A program made the position numbers and the translations under genes. Positions 27,778 through 36,842 of a stretch of DNA of 64,000 bases are shown here, piece after piece. Origin of the DNA: G963555815 sp965249615 [NCBI: bacterium] (GTDB taxonomy: Bacteria; UBA8248; JACPRG01); the NCBI GenBank assembly GCA_965249615.1, contig CBDFMI010000004.1:226813-290812 (forward strand). The letters run 5' to 3'. Below the pieces are notes generated by a model. The model saw only the letters and a list, made by a program, of their open reading frames with translations. It was not told where the DNA came from and searched no databases. How positions within the stretch are numbered: position 1 is the first letter of the stretch; each line of letters opens with the position of its first letter.

Positions 27778-28575
27778 TCAAAGGCGCTTCGGCGAGGAAG
27801 AGGGTTTCAGGTCTTCCTGAAGGGTTGCCAGGATGGTCGAGTGGAGTATCCCGTTGCTGGCCGCCGTCTCCCGTCCGTAGAGAATGTCATCTCCGTCGCT
27901 GAAGTCCGTTACCCGGCCCCCTGCCTCCTGCACGATGAGGGCGCCGGCGGCCACGTCCCAGGGCGATAACTTGAGCTCCCAGAAGCCGTCGAGCCGTCCG
28001 GCCGCCACGTAGGAAAGATCTAGGGCAGCCGCCCCTCCCCGGCGGATACCTTGCGTCCCTAGCGCGAACCTTGCGAAGTGGTCCAGGTTATTCTCGGCGC
28101 TCTCGCGCTTGTCGTAGGGGAATCCAGTGGCGAGCAGGGCCTCGTGAAGGGAGGGGATCTGGGAAACCCGAATCGGGGAGCCGTTCATCTTCGCTCCCCC
28201 ACCCCGCTCGGCCGAAAAGAGCTCATCACGAAGGGGGTCGTAGATGGCCCCCAGGATCAGTTTCCCTCTATCCGCGAGGGCGATGGAGACGCAAAAGCAG
28301 GGGTAGCCGTGGGCGTAATTATTGGTCCCGTCCAGGGGGTCAACCACCCAAAGCGGTTCCGCGGTCTTCCCTTGTCCTTCCTCCGTGAGGATTCCGTAGT
28401 CGGGGTAGGAGGCCTGAAGCCGGGCGAGGATGAGGTCTTCAGACTTCAGATCCATGGCCGTCACGAGGTGAACGGCCCCCTTGAACTCGATCTCCTGAGG
28501 CTCACCGAAGTGGGAGCGGAGGAGATTACCCGCTTCCCTGGCGATGGCCGCGGCCTCCTGAAGTCTTGGGTCCAC
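27778..28575 (-). CDS. Inositol monophosphatase family protein
   Basis: This 265-residue protein has the lithium-sensitive phosphatase signatures. ILTEEGQG gives the metal Glu, WVVDPLDGTNNYAHGYP carries the DPxDGT ligands, and LSPWDVAAGALIVQEAGG holds the C-terminal metal Asp. Substrates in the family include inositol-1-phosphate, fructose-1,6-bisphosphate and PAP. PAP removal would suit the sulfate-activating genes nearby, but this is only a possibility. A terminator follows. Confidence 0.88.
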   Translation of the reverse strand: MDPRLQEAAAIAREAGNLLRSHFGEPQEIEFKGAVHLVTAMDLKSEDLILARLQASYPDYGILTEEGQGKTAEPLWVVDPLDGTNNYAHGYPCFCVSIALADRGKLILGAIYDPLRDELFSAERGGGAKMNGSPIRVSQIPSLHEALLATGFPYDKRESAENNLDHFARFALGTQGIRRGGAAALDLSYVAAGRLDGFWELKLSPWDVAAGALIVQEAGGRVTDFSDGDDILYGRETAASNGILHSTILATLQEDLKPSSSPKRL

Positions 28576-28694
28576 GCGATCTGACCTCCCTGCAGCGAGG
28601 GTGCGTTCTCGAGGAAAGACACCCTACACAAAATGGCGCATCACACGAACACTTTTTTTGCCCCTTTCGCCGTGCGCTTCCTTTTGATAGCGTG

Positions 28695-28719
28695 AAGACC
28701 CTTGGCGGGTCTTTTCTTT
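28695..28719 (+). terminator. Terminator-like hairpin upstream of the MFS gene
   Basis: AAGACCC-TTGGC-GGGTCTT followed by TTCTTT is an intrinsic terminator shape on the plus strand. It lies only about 20 bp before the MFS start, so it may be a leader attenuator. No ligand-binding RNA was recognised. Confidence 0.5.
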
Positions 28720-28736
28720 AGAGAGGCAAGTCTGAT

Positions 28737-29882
28737 TTGGAAGAACGTCTGTTCACTCGAAATTTCTCCTTCATCACCGCGGCCAACTTCTTTTTCTTCC
28801 TGAGCTATTCCAGCTATCAGCTTTTGCCCCTTCACATCGAGACCCTGGGGGGAGGAGAGTCGATCATGGGAGCCGTCATGGGGACGGCCTCCATCAGCGC
28901 CCTCTTCCTGATGCCCCTGGTGGGCATCTGGATCGACCGCCTGGGTAAAAAACCCTTTCTCCTCCTCGGCCAGGCCCTCATGGGGGTGAGCGCCTTGGGG
29001 TTCCTTCTGGCCGGGGTCCTCTTTCTGGCTCTTTGCCCTGCTGCGTTTTGTCCAGGGCGTAGGTTTTGCCTGCTTCTTTCCCGCCTCGGGAGCCCTGGTG
29101 GCGGATTTGGCGCCCAAGGGCCAGCTCGCCAGGGCCTTCGGGGTCTACGGCATCTCGGGGCTGGTCACCCAGGCCATCGCACCCGCCACCGGAGAACTGG
29201 TGATCGGACTGGGGGGATTTTCTTCCCTGTTCGCTCTGACGGCGGTCTACGGGTTCTTCCCCCTCATCTTCTTGGTCCGCATCAAGGAAAAGGCGCGTGG
29301 GGAGCAGAAATCTCTTCCCCTTTTTCAGATGCTCTCCTCGCCGGAGCTTCGCACGGCCCTTTTGACCACGGTCCTCGTCGGCGCGGGCATCGGCTCGGTC
29401 CTCATCTACGCCCCCACCTTTATCCGAAGCCAGGGAGTCGCGTGGATTGGTCTTTTTTATATTACCTACACGGTGATGGCCATCTTCGTGCGGGTCTTCT
29501 TCGGGAGGGTCTCTGACCGTTTTGGATACCGGCGGACCATCCTTCCGGCCTTGGTGGGGTTAGCGGTGGCATTGGGTTTCCTCAGCGTGTCGGGGAGCCT
29601 TGTGGCCTTCGCGTTCACCGGCCTCCTGAATGGGGCCAGCCACGGCTTTCTCTACCCAGCCCTGGGGGCCTTCGCCTTTTCTCAGATGGGGGCGGCCCAC
29701 CGGGGAAAGGTGATGGCCTTTTTGCCACCTCCTTTAACGTGGGAATGGTCGTCGCTGCCTTCGGAAACGGTTTCGTGGCCGAGGGCTTGGGCTATGGGTC
29801 GATGTATCTCATGACGGGGGGCCTTGTTCTGGCGGGCGCGGCGGTGTTCTTTTGGAGGGAGAGGCAGGGCTTAGCGATCTAA
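28737..29882 (+). pseudogene. Major facilitator superfamily transporter with two frameshifts
   Basis: The first frame carries TM1-TM4 with GIWIDRLGKKP (MFS motif A). A shift near 29,030 moves to the frame reading LLRFVQGVGFACFFPASGAL and later GRVSDRFGYRR (the second motif A). A missing T in a TTTTT run near 29,720 shifts back to the first frame, giving NVGMVVAAFGNGF to the TAA at 29880-29882. Corrected, it is a 12-helix transporter of about 380 residues. Both lesions are in or near T runs. Sequencing error or recent decay are both possible. Substrate unknown. Confidence 0.75.
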
Positions 29883-29913
29883 GATCTCTTCCGCGCCGCT
29901 TTTTTGGCGGGCG

Positions 29914-30465
29914 TCAGGGCGCCTTGAAGATCGAGCAATCCGATCGTCCTTCCCAGATCAGCACGCTTTTAGTCTCTGAGGCAGCTTCCTGTTGGCGGGC
30001 TTTTTTAAGGGAATCGGAGGCGAGCCCGGCGAGGTCGGGAGGAGGGTTCTCTATATCCGCAAGCATTCTTGCAGACATGTATTCGCGCGTGGCGCAGACG
30101 TAGTTCGCCAATGCGTAGTGAACATCCCCCCGTCCAAGATGGGCGTCCGCTAAGCCCACCTCTATGGTTTTGAGCGCGTCGCTTGCCTCTGTGTCCTTTT
30201 GTCCAATAAGAAGTTCCCTCGCTTCTTCAAAAGTTTTTATGGTTTCCGTAAACGTGGCCCCTGCATCCTCAAGGCGGTATTGCTTCAGATGCGTCTCTCC
30301 GGCCTCTAACTGTTCGAAAGCGCGGTCCGTGATTTCATTCAGCTGAGGGCCGCCGTTACCCGCCAGAAGGAACATCCCCGTCACGAACGTCAGCGACCAC
30401 AGCCGTCCGGAGCGGGGCCGATGGGTCCGAAACGTCCAACAACGCAGATTCAATTTAAGCCGCAT
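29914..30465 (-). CDS. Exported helical (TPR-like) protein, paralog of the next gene
   Basis: This 183-residue protein has an N-terminal hydrophobic segment ending LLAGNGG, where its paralog has LAGCAG. The lipobox Cys is Asn here, so lipid attachment is lost. The rest is helical, with ETHLKQYRLEDAGATFTETIKTFEEA typical of a TPR-like unit, and a C-terminal DCSIFKAP shared with the paralog as DCSSFQAP. No function is known. Confidence 0.6.
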   Translation of the reverse strand: MRLKLNLRCWTFRTHRPRSGRLWSLTFVTGMFLLAGNGGPQLNEITDRAFEQLEAGETHLKQYRLEDAGATFTETIKTFEEARELLIGQKDTEASDALKTIEVGLADAHLGRGDVHYALANYVCATREYMSARMLADIENPPPDLAGLASDSLKKARQQEAASETKSVLIWEGRSDCSIFKAP

Positions 30466-30495
30466 TCTTGGTTCCCTTTCTCCCCCTAGCGCGCT

Positions 30496-31017
30496 TTAGG
30501 GCGCCTGGAAGGATGAGCAATCCTTTTGTCCCTCACCGAATACGTTGATTAGAGCCTTTGCATCTATTTCGCCATCACTGGCTTCCTTGAAGACATTAAC
30601 GACCGTATCGAAGAGCAGGGAAGACTCAGGGACCCCGATGTTCTCCGCCTGTGTTTTCGCCAACGAGAAGTCGGCATGGGCACACCTGTAATTGTTCAAC
30701 TCAGCGTGGATGTATGCGCGTCTCAGATGGGCCGTCGCCAGGCTGACGTTGACACTCTCGAGCCAGTCTCCCTTGTCCACATAGCGAGTTTGCCCATAAT
30801 AACTTTTCTTCGCCTCTTCAAAGGTTTCGATGGCTTTCGTGAATTCGGCCCCCGCCTCCTCGAGATGATTCTGCTCCAGATGTGCGTCGCCAGCCCGCCC
30901 GTGGGCCGTACCGACGTCCGAGATTCCGAAAAATTTCGGCCCTGCGCAACCCGCCAAAATGAAGACCCCGATCGCAAGCGCCCGTGACCAGCGACGGCCG
31001 GAATGAGCGGTCCTCGA
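30496..31017 (-). CDS. TPR-like lipoprotein
   Basis: Start taken at ATG 31017, giving MSRTAHSGRRWSRALAIGV, then the lipobox FILAGC. The mature protein of about 150 residues is helical with AGDAHLEQNHLEEAGAEFTKAIETFEEAKK, similar to the gene at 29914. It ends SSFQAP. The two form a tandem pair with 30 bp between them and probably arose by duplication. A scaffold or assembly role in the envelope is only a guess. Confidence 0.65.
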   Translation of the reverse strand, partial: SRTAHSGRRWSRALAIGVFILAGCAGPKFFGISDVGTAHGRAGDAHLEQNHLEEAGAEFTKAIETFEEAKKSYYGQTRYVDKGDWLESVNVSLATAHLRRAYIHAELNNYRCAHADFSLAKTQAENIGVPESSLLFDTVVNVFKEASDGEIDAKALINVFGEGQKDCSSFQAP

Positions 31018-31021
31018 CATC

Positions 31022-32224
31022 TCAACCGCTCCTTCCACCCGGCCTTGAGGCAGAGAGCTTCTCACCATCCCAGGTGGCCGAGATGGCCCGAAGGCGCTCC
31101 ACGATGGGCGGAAGAATCTCGATCACGCGGTCCACTTCCTCCTCGGTGTTGCTGTGGCCCAGGCTGAAGCGCAAGGAGCCCTGGATCATGTCTTCGGGGG
31201 TGCCCATGGCGATGAGGACGTGGGAGGGCTCGGTGTTCCCCGACGCGCAGGCGGCACCTGTGGAGACGGCCACCCCTTCAAGGTCCAGGTTGATGAGGAG
31301 GGGCTCTCCCTCGACCCCCCTAAAACTCATGTTGAAGGTCCCTGGAAGGCGCTTTTCAGAATTGCCGTTGACCTGGGCTTCGGGGATATTTTCCAAAAGC
31401 CCTTCTTGAAGGCGGTCACGAAGGGTAGAAACCCTCTTTCCCTCTTCTTCCATGTCCCCGAGGGCCAGTTCGCAGGCCTTCCCGAGGCCGATGATCCCAG
31501 CCACGTTCTCGGTCCCGCACCTTCGGTTTCTCTCCTGGTGGCCCCCTGTAATAAGAGCCTCGCAGGGGGTTCCTTCACGGACGTAGAGGGCGCCGACCCC
31601 TTTGGGGGCGTTGAGTTTATGACCCGAAAGGACCAAGAGGTCTACCTGGAGATCATCCACCTGGGTGGGGAGCTTCCCCGCTGTCTGGACGGCGTCCGTA
31701 TGAAAGAGGACTCGCCGCTCCCCGGCGGTGGCGATCCGGCCGATCTCTGAGACCGGCTGAACGCAGCCGGTCTCGTTATTTCCGTGCATGACGCTGATGA
31801 GGGCGGTATCTTCCCGGACGGCCTTTGCCACGTCGTCGGGGTCCACGACCCCCGAAAGACCCACAGGGACATAGGTGACCTCGACACCCCGGGTCTCCAG
31901 GTATCGGCAGGTGTCCAGGACAGCCGGATGCTCGATCTGGGAGGTGACGATGTGGTGTCCGCCCCCGTTGGCGGAGAGGACGCCCCGCAGGGCCATGTTG
32001 TCGGCTTCCGTCCCGCAGCTCGTGAAGACGATCTCCCGAGACCTTGCCCCCAGAAGGGCCGCCACCTTCTCCCTGGCCTCCTCGACAGCCACCCGGATCC
32101 CCTGGCCGAAGGAATGGACGCTCGAAGGGTTTCCGAACTCCTCTCCGTAATAGGGGAGGAGGGCCTCCAGGACCTCGGGCCGGAGGGGGGTCGTCGCGTT
32201 ATGGTCCATGTAGATCCGCCGCAT
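31022..32224 (-). CDS. Cysteine desulfurase (NifS/IscS family), second copy
   Basis: This 400-residue PLP enzyme takes sulfur from cysteine as a persulfide. ATG 32224 (MRRIYMDHNATTPLRPEV) is the family start; longer upstream frames add unconserved residues. SGHKLNAPKGVG carries the PLP Lys, and STGAACASGNTEPSHVL carries the active-site Cys in its mobile loop. It is distinct from the iscS at 41959. Lying next to an ACT protein and a MetE-like gene, it may serve another sulfur acceptor, for example the ThiI encoded at 35029. Confidence 0.9.
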   Translation of the reverse strand: MRRIYMDHNATTPLRPEVLEALLPYYGEEFGNPSSVHSFGQGIRVAVEEAREKVAALLGARSREIVFTSCGTEADNMALRGVLSANGGGHHIVTSQIEHPAVLDTCRYLETRGVEVTYVPVGLSGVVDPDDVAKAVREDTALISVMHGNNETGCVQPVSEIGRIATAGERRVLFHTDAVQTAGKLPTQVDDLQVDLLVLSGHKLNAPKGVGALYVREGTPCEALITGGHQERNRRCGTENVAGIIGLGKACELALGDMEEEGKRVSTLRDRLQEGLLENIPEAQVNGNSEKRLPGTFNMSFRGVEGEPLLINLDLEGVAVSTGAACASGNTEPSHVLIAMGTPEDMIQGSLRFSLGHSNTEEEVDRVIEILPPIVERLRAISATWDGEKLSASRPGGRSG

Positions 32225-32286
32225 TTTTAGTTCCTTGGAACGATTTTCAATCGATCCCCCACTCAAAAACGCCGAGCGGGATTTCT

Positions 32287-32703
32287 CTATCGCATGGTTG
32301 CGCCGAGGGCTTTGGACGCTCGGCCCACATCCTTCGGCTTTACCCAAAAAATAGCGCTGTACTGACCCCACTTCGCCGAAAGGGCGGTCACCGCTGTGAT
32401 GTTGATCTTGGCCTTGACGACCTTGTCCAGCATATCCGCCAGGACGCCGATGCGATCGTATCCCGTGACAAAAAATGCCTTCTTCTTCTTAAGCTTCAAC
32501 TTGGCCTTCCGGGCCGCCTTCGTGAACGCTGTCCCGTTCTCAGGCACGATGTCGACTTGCCAGCGCCGGGCGTCGGGGAAGGCGTGAACAGCGAGGAGAT
32601 TAACGCCCGCATCCCGAAAAATGGACAGGATCCTGACCCCTTCACCCGGTTTGTCAGGGGAAGTCAGATAGTAGTAGTCCACAACCTGCACTGTCTCAGC
32701 CAT
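32287..32703 (-). CDS. ACT-domain protein
   Basis: This 138-residue protein appears to hold two ACT-like units. The first starts VDYYYLTSPDKPGEGVRILSIFRDAGVNLLAVHAFP and the second is TGYDRIGVLADMLDKVVKAKINITAVTALS. Such stand-alone ACT proteins usually bind amino acids or nucleotides and regulate enzymes. A Lys-rich linker (KAKLKLKKKKA) separates the units. Its neighbours deal with cysteine and methionine, so an amino-acid sensor is plausible. Confidence 0.7.
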   Translation of the reverse strand: MAETVQVVDYYYLTSPDKPGEGVRILSIFRDAGVNLLAVHAFPDARRWQVDIVPENGTAFTKAARKAKLKLKKKKAFFVTGYDRIGVLADMLDKVVKAKINITAVTALSAKWGQYSAIFWVKPKDVGRASKALGATMR

Positions 32704-32784
32704 GGCGTGTCTCCTTTGCGGCGCATCTTCCTCTTCAGAGTCCCTCCCAGGACGCGCAACTACTATGGAACCATATCACGGTAT

Positions 32785-33852
32785 CTAGCTCTTCTTACAC
32801 TCTCCTCGGACCCGCTCTACGCCGGCCACCATGTTTCGAAGTTTGTCGCGCGCCAGCCAGCGGGGGACAAAGCGGAACCCGCAGTCAGGGCTCACCCAGA
32901 GGCGGTCCGGGGCGACAAATTCTAGGGCCCGCCGGACCCGCTCGGCCACGTCCTCGGGCCTCTCCACATAGTAGGATTTGACGTCGATGAGGCCCGCCAC
33001 GATCTCCTTATCGGGAGGGAACTCTCTGAGAAGCTCCAGCTCAGCGAGTTCCCGATTGCCAAATTCGATGGCGAGGGCATCGGCCCGAAGGTCAAAAAGG
33101 GCCGGCAAGAGAGGGCGATAGGTCCGCTTACTGCGGTGCAGTGAGTAATAGCTCCCGAAACAGAAGTGGACCGTGATGTGGGCCTTCACGCCCTCGATGG
33201 CCTCATTGAGGAGGGACACGGCCTGGGCGGGTTCGATCCGGAGCGAGGGAGAGCTCGGGTATCTGTGGGGCTCCTCCGAGGTGACGCGCGTCAGGGCGGG
33301 CTCGTCCACCTGGATCCACTCCGCCCCGTCCTCGACAAGCCCTTTGAGCTCGCGGTTGATGACGGCGGCGACCTCTCTCGCAACTTTAGTCACTTCCGCC
33401 GTGCTCTCTCCCCCTACGGGCGGAAGCCTGGGCAGGAGGGTGAGAGGCCCCGGACAGCCCACCTTGAGAGGTTTTAGGGCGAGCGGCCTGGCCTGGCGGA
33501 ACTCTTCTCGGATGCCCAGGCCCTGAGGGGCGTCGATCGGGCCCTCCAGATAGTAGACGGGCATGGTGTCGTAGCCGGGAGGGCCTGCCTTTCGAAAGGG
33601 GGGTTCTTTGCGGACGCGCCCTAAACGCTCGTAGAAGGAGAGGGTAAAACCCTCCCGGCGCATCTCACCATCGGTGATGAGATCCAGCCCGGCCTCTTCC
33701 TGGTCCTGGATGGCCATCCGAACGGCGTCATCGAGGGTTTCGCCAAAATCCCCCGCTCCAAAAGCACCGGCGCGGACCTGTTCTTTGGCGGCCCAGAGCC
33801 AGGTCGGGCGCCCATAGCTCCCGATGACGGTGGTGCGAAGGAGACGATTCAT
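32785..33852 (-). CDS. Methionine synthase II (core-MetE, cobalamin-independent) family protein
   Basis: This 355-residue protein corresponds to the C-terminal catalytic barrel of MetE, without the N-terminal barrel of full-length MetE. The start is ATG 33852 (MNRLLRTTVIGSYGRP). Zinc ligands expected for the family appear as HFCFGSY and SPDCGFRFVPRW, and QVDEPAL is the substrate-site signature. It may methylate homocysteine using a corrinoid protein or another methyl donor, as proposed for core-MetE proteins. The donor is not known. Confidence 0.82.
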   Translation of the reverse strand: MNRLLRTTVIGSYGRPTWLWAAKEQVRAGAFGAGDFGETLDDAVRMAIQDQEEAGLDLITDGEMRREGFTLSFYERLGRVRKEPPFRKAGPPGYDTMPVYYLEGPIDAPQGLGIREEFRQARPLALKPLKVGCPGPLTLLPRLPPVGGESTAEVTKVAREVAAVINRELKGLVEDGAEWIQVDEPALTRVTSEEPHRYPSSPSLRIEPAQAVSLLNEAIEGVKAHITVHFCFGSYYSLHRSKRTYRPLLPALFDLRADALAIEFGNRELAELELLREFPPDKEIVAGLIDVKSYYVERPEDVAERVRRALEFVAPDRLWVSPDCGFRFVPRWLARDKLRNMVAGVERVRGECKKS

Positions 33853-33951
33853 CAAGGTCTCCAAACTGAAAGATGGATTCAGATCTGCATGATATCATGG
33901 CCCCAATCCCTTCTCAGGGTGCAGTTCCCCGTTGACCCGGCCCATGGGATG

Positions 33952-33968
33952 GACTAAATGATTTAGTC
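33952..33968. promoter_or_regulatory. Palindromic operator candidate GACTAAAT-n-ATTTAGTC
   Basis: This perfect 17-bp palindrome lies between the divergent MetE-like gene and the gene at 34049. Its size and symmetry fit binding of a dimeric regulator. The regulator is not identified. Confidence 0.5.
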
Positions 33969-34048
33969 AGATAGGCGGCGGAGTGATTTCCCTCTGGCGG
34001 GTTGGGAAACCTTTCGCTGGCAAGTCTGGTCTTTAGGGAGGTTTAGGG

Positions 34049-34981
34049 TTGGCCAAGACAGCCACTGTTCAAGAGGATTTCAAGGCCTACGTTCGGGCCA
34101 AGAAGACGGAATCTCCGACTCCCGTCGAGTTCAAGTCGGGCGAGGTGGTGAATATCCTCAAGGTGTGGGACGGGGAACTCTGCCTCATCAAGAACAAGGA
34201 CGGGAAAGCCTTCAATATCCGAAAGGCCCTCCTGAACAAAGACGCCTTTGAGGCCAAAGGCCCCAAGGAGGAGGTGAAGGGGAGAAGGAAGCGTTCGACT
34301 GCGATGGCGGAGGCGATGGAGCTTTCAGTCCTTCGGCCGGAGTTGGACGTGGTCCGGGGGCTAAGTTCTCCCCTTGGAGAAGCGGCTCGCCGCTCTCTTG
34401 TCCGGACCACCTCGGCTTTCTTCCACAACCCGGTTGGCCTGGGTCTGACGGCCCTTGTTGTCCTTTTGGGGATCTACCTCGGCTGGATCAACCTCGGAAA
34501 GATGATGAACGAGACTTCTTCAGCCCGACTGGCGGCATCCGTTGTTTCCGGGGGGACCCTGCATGAGCCGGGGCACTTCGAGCCTCCTTACTATGCCCTG
34601 AAAGTGGCTGTGAACGGCTCAGAGGGCGAGGTCTTCGTCGAAAGTTCTTTCTATAAGAGGACCGTTCTCACCTTGAAGGTGCCGGGTCATCGGGATCAAC
34701 CCCTCGCCACGGCGCAGGAAGCCCACTGGGAGAACAACCCGCTCCTTTCGAGCCACATCTACAATGAATATGTGGACGTGGGGGCCGATGGGACCGTGGA
34801 CCAGTTCGTCCAGGTGAAGGAATTCCGAAGCGACACCAAAAAGCTTGTCGCGGCTTTCCGAAGAGCGTTTCCCATGGGGGTGGCCCAGGTCGAGGGCTAT
34901 CAAGAGGCGGTCCAACAGGTTCTGAGGGCCCTGGCCGAGGTCCAAACAGAGCCGGAGGGCGAAGTTCCCCTTCCCCAATAG
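34049..34981 (+). CDS. Single-pass membrane protein of unknown function
   Basis: This 310-residue protein starts with TTG 34049, with GGGAGG upstream. A soluble N-terminal part of about 130 residues is followed by one membrane helix (GLGLTALVVLLGIYLGWINLG) near residues 130-150 and an outer domain of about 150 residues with predicted beta structure and no Cys. It precedes thiI by 47 bp in the same orientation. No known domain was recognised. Confidence 0.6.
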   Translation: MAKTATVQEDFKAYVRAKKTESPTPVEFKSGEVVNILKVWDGELCLIKNKDGKAFNIRKALLNKDAFEAKGPKEEVKGRRKRSTAMAEAMELSVLRPELDVVRGLSSPLGEAARRSLVRTTSAFFHNPVGLGLTALVVLLGIYLGWINLGKMMNETSSARLAASVVSGGTLHEPGHFEPPYYALKVAVNGSEGEVFVESSFYKRTVLTLKVPGHRDQPLATAQEAHWENNPLLSSHIYNEYVDVGADGTVDQFVQVKEFRSDTKKLVAAFRRAFPMGVAQVEGYQEAVQQVLRALAEVQTEPEGEVPLPQ

Positions 34982-35028
34982 GGTGCGATATCGACCACAC
35001 ATTCACGATCATCTGACATGGTGAATCC

Positions 35029-36249
35029 ATGCGCTGTGCTGTCATCCACTATCACGAGATCGCCCTCAAGGGAAAAAACCGCCCCTTCTATGTGAACACC
35101 CTCCTTCAAAACCTCAAAAGAGCAACAGCAGACCTCGGCATCGAGAATTTTAGAAAGGCGATGGGAAGGGCGGTCCTTGAACTTCCGGAGGGCGTCCCTT
35201 TAAAAACCCTGGCCGAGCGGCTTTCGACGACCTTCGGCGTCGCCAATTTTTCTGTCGGTGAGAGCGCCCCCCTCAACCTTGAAGCCATTAAAGAGCGGGT
35301 GGGCCGGGCGGTGGAGGAGTGGCGCGGGGCAGGCCACCTCTTTGAGACCTTCCGCATCGCAACCCGCCGGAGTTTTAAGCAGTTTCCCCTCCAGTCCCCC
35401 CAGATCAACCATGAGGTGGGGGGCTACCTCAAGGCGCGGACCGGGGCTGGCGTCAACCTCAAGCATCCCGACCTCACCGTGCATATTGAGATTGTCCCCA
35501 AAGAGGCCTTCTTCTACTTCGACAAGCTTCTCGGCCCGGGGGGCCTTCCGGTGGGGGTGAGCGGGCGGGTGGTCTCGCTCCTCTCTGGCGGGATTGATTC
35601 CCCTGTCGCCTCCTATCGTATGCTCCAGCGGGGGTGCGAGGTCATCTTCGTCCATTTCCACGGCCATCCCTTTGTCTCCATGGCTTCGGCTGAAAAGGCG
35701 GAAGAGCTGGCTGACACCCTGACCCGCCACCAGTACCACTCCCTCCTCTACCTCATTCCCTTTGGGCCCATCCAGCGCCAGGTGGTCCTGTCCGTGGAGT
35801 CGCGCCTTCGAGTCGTCCTCTATCGGCGTCTGATGGTGCGGATCGCGGAGGCGATTGCCCGCCGCCACGAAGCCGCCGCTCTTGTCACGGGGGAAAGCCT
35901 GGGGCAGGTGGCCTCTCAGAGTCTCCAGAACGTCTCCGTCATCCAGGGGGCGGCGCAACTTCCCATCCTTCGGCCCCTCATCGGGATGGACAAGCAGGAG
36001 ATCTCGGACCAAGCCATGCGGATCGGGACTTATGAGATCTCCATTCAGCCCGACCAGGACTGCTGCCAGCTCTTCATCCCCCCCCACCCGGCAACCCGAA
36101 CGACGCTGGAGGAGGTTGAGACGGCGGAGCGGGCCCTGGATCTTCCGGCCCTTGTTCAAGAAGGGGTGGAGGGGGCCGAACAAAAAACCTTCGACTTCCC
36201 GCCAGGGGTTGTCCCCGCTTATCGATCAGGGTCCCCGCTGTCTTCCTGA
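35029..36249 (+). CDS. thiI: tRNA 4-thiouridine sulfurtransferase ThiI
   Basis: This 406-residue protein has an N-terminal ferredoxin-like and THUMP region (to about 165) and a PP-loop AMP-forming domain with SGGIDSPVASYRM, the ATP pyrophosphatase motif. GESLGQVASQSLQN and DQDCCQLFIP are typical of the family. The C-terminal rhodanese domain of E. coli ThiI is absent, as in many bacteria. It makes s4U in tRNA, or supports thiazole synthesis, using persulfide from a cysteine desulfurase. Confidence 0.93.
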   Translation: MRCAVIHYHEIALKGKNRPFYVNTLLQNLKRATADLGIENFRKAMGRAVLELPEGVPLKTLAERLSTTFGVANFSVGESAPLNLEAIKERVGRAVEEWRGAGHLFETFRIATRRSFKQFPLQSPQINHEVGGYLKARTGAGVNLKHPDLTVHIEIVPKEAFFYFDKLLGPGGLPVGVSGRVVSLLSGGIDSPVASYRMLQRGCEVIFVHFHGHPFVSMASAEKAEELADTLTRHQYHSLLYLIPFGPIQRQVVLSVESRLRVVLYRRLMVRIAEAIARRHEAAALVTGESLGQVASQSLQNVSVIQGAAQLPILRPLIGMDKQEISDQAMRIGTYEISIQPDQDCCQLFIPPHPATRTTLEEVETAERALDLPALVQEGVEGAEQKTFDFPPGVVPAYRSGSPLSS

Positions 36250-36350
36250 AAGTCGCGCTGATTTCTGAAGATGTTTAGGGGCTCGGGCAGGAAATGTCAG
36301 GGAAGAGGTGTTGCGTTTTTTGGGCCGCAGATGACCTGCCTTCCACAAAT

Positions 36351-36387
36351 GTGATAGAGACCCCCAGAATCCGGGGATCTCTATCAC
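36351..36387. repeat. Long inverted repeat between convergent genes
   Basis: GTGATAGAGA and TCTCTATCAC pair perfectly and CCCC/GGGG extends the stem inward, with one bulged A, giving a 14-bp hairpin. It lies between thiI and the convergent gene ending at 36409. There is no clear U-tract. A bidirectional transcription end or mRNA 3'-end stabiliser is possible. Confidence 0.6.
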
Positions 36388-36408
36388 GAAAGACGTTCAG
36401 CGGGTGGC

Positions 36409-36842
36409 TCAGCTCCGGCTGCGAAGGAACGCCAGAGACTCCCGATTCAGGGCCACGTAGGAGACCCCGAGAACCCCGCCGAAGACGAGGTGCCAGGTGA
36501 GGCTCGGGAGGGTCGCCGAGACGGATGCGGCGCTCCACTGAATCCCCATTCCGAGCCCGGGGGGCATGAGTGTCAGGGGTCCCAGGAACCACCAGACAAA
36601 CCCGTAAACGAGCCCCAATAAAAGTCCCGTCATGGTCACGTCTGCCCATCGGGAGAAGAAGAAACCAAAGCTTCCGCCGATGATGGTGCTGTTGCCATGT
36701 GCACGAGAAAGCCAACTCCTGCCGAAGAGCTCCCCACCAGCTTTGCAATCGTCGGAAGGGTCCCCTGCTCGGCCATCCACAGGCCAAAGACGAGACCACC
36801 AAAGAGACCGCCGATCGCTCCTTTCATCACCTTCTCAATCAT
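36409..36842 (-). pseudogene. Small polytopic membrane protein with a frameshift
   Basis: ATG 36842 follows a GGAGAAGAAGGA SD and opens MIEKVMKGAIGGLFGGLVFG. The frame breaks near 36,700, after GVGFLVHM. The next frame continues with a second glycine-rich hydrophobic segment (GLLLGLVYGFVWWFLGPL) and ends at 36409. The corrected protein has four or five membrane helices and about 144 residues. Its family is not recognised. The lesion could be an assembly error. Confidence 0.55.

Noticed and set aside
36275-36802. 175-residue minus-strand ORF overlapping the small membrane gene
   Set aside because: It is a different frame without membrane segments. The glycine-rich hydrophobic frames on the same strand form a better, though frameshifted, gene.
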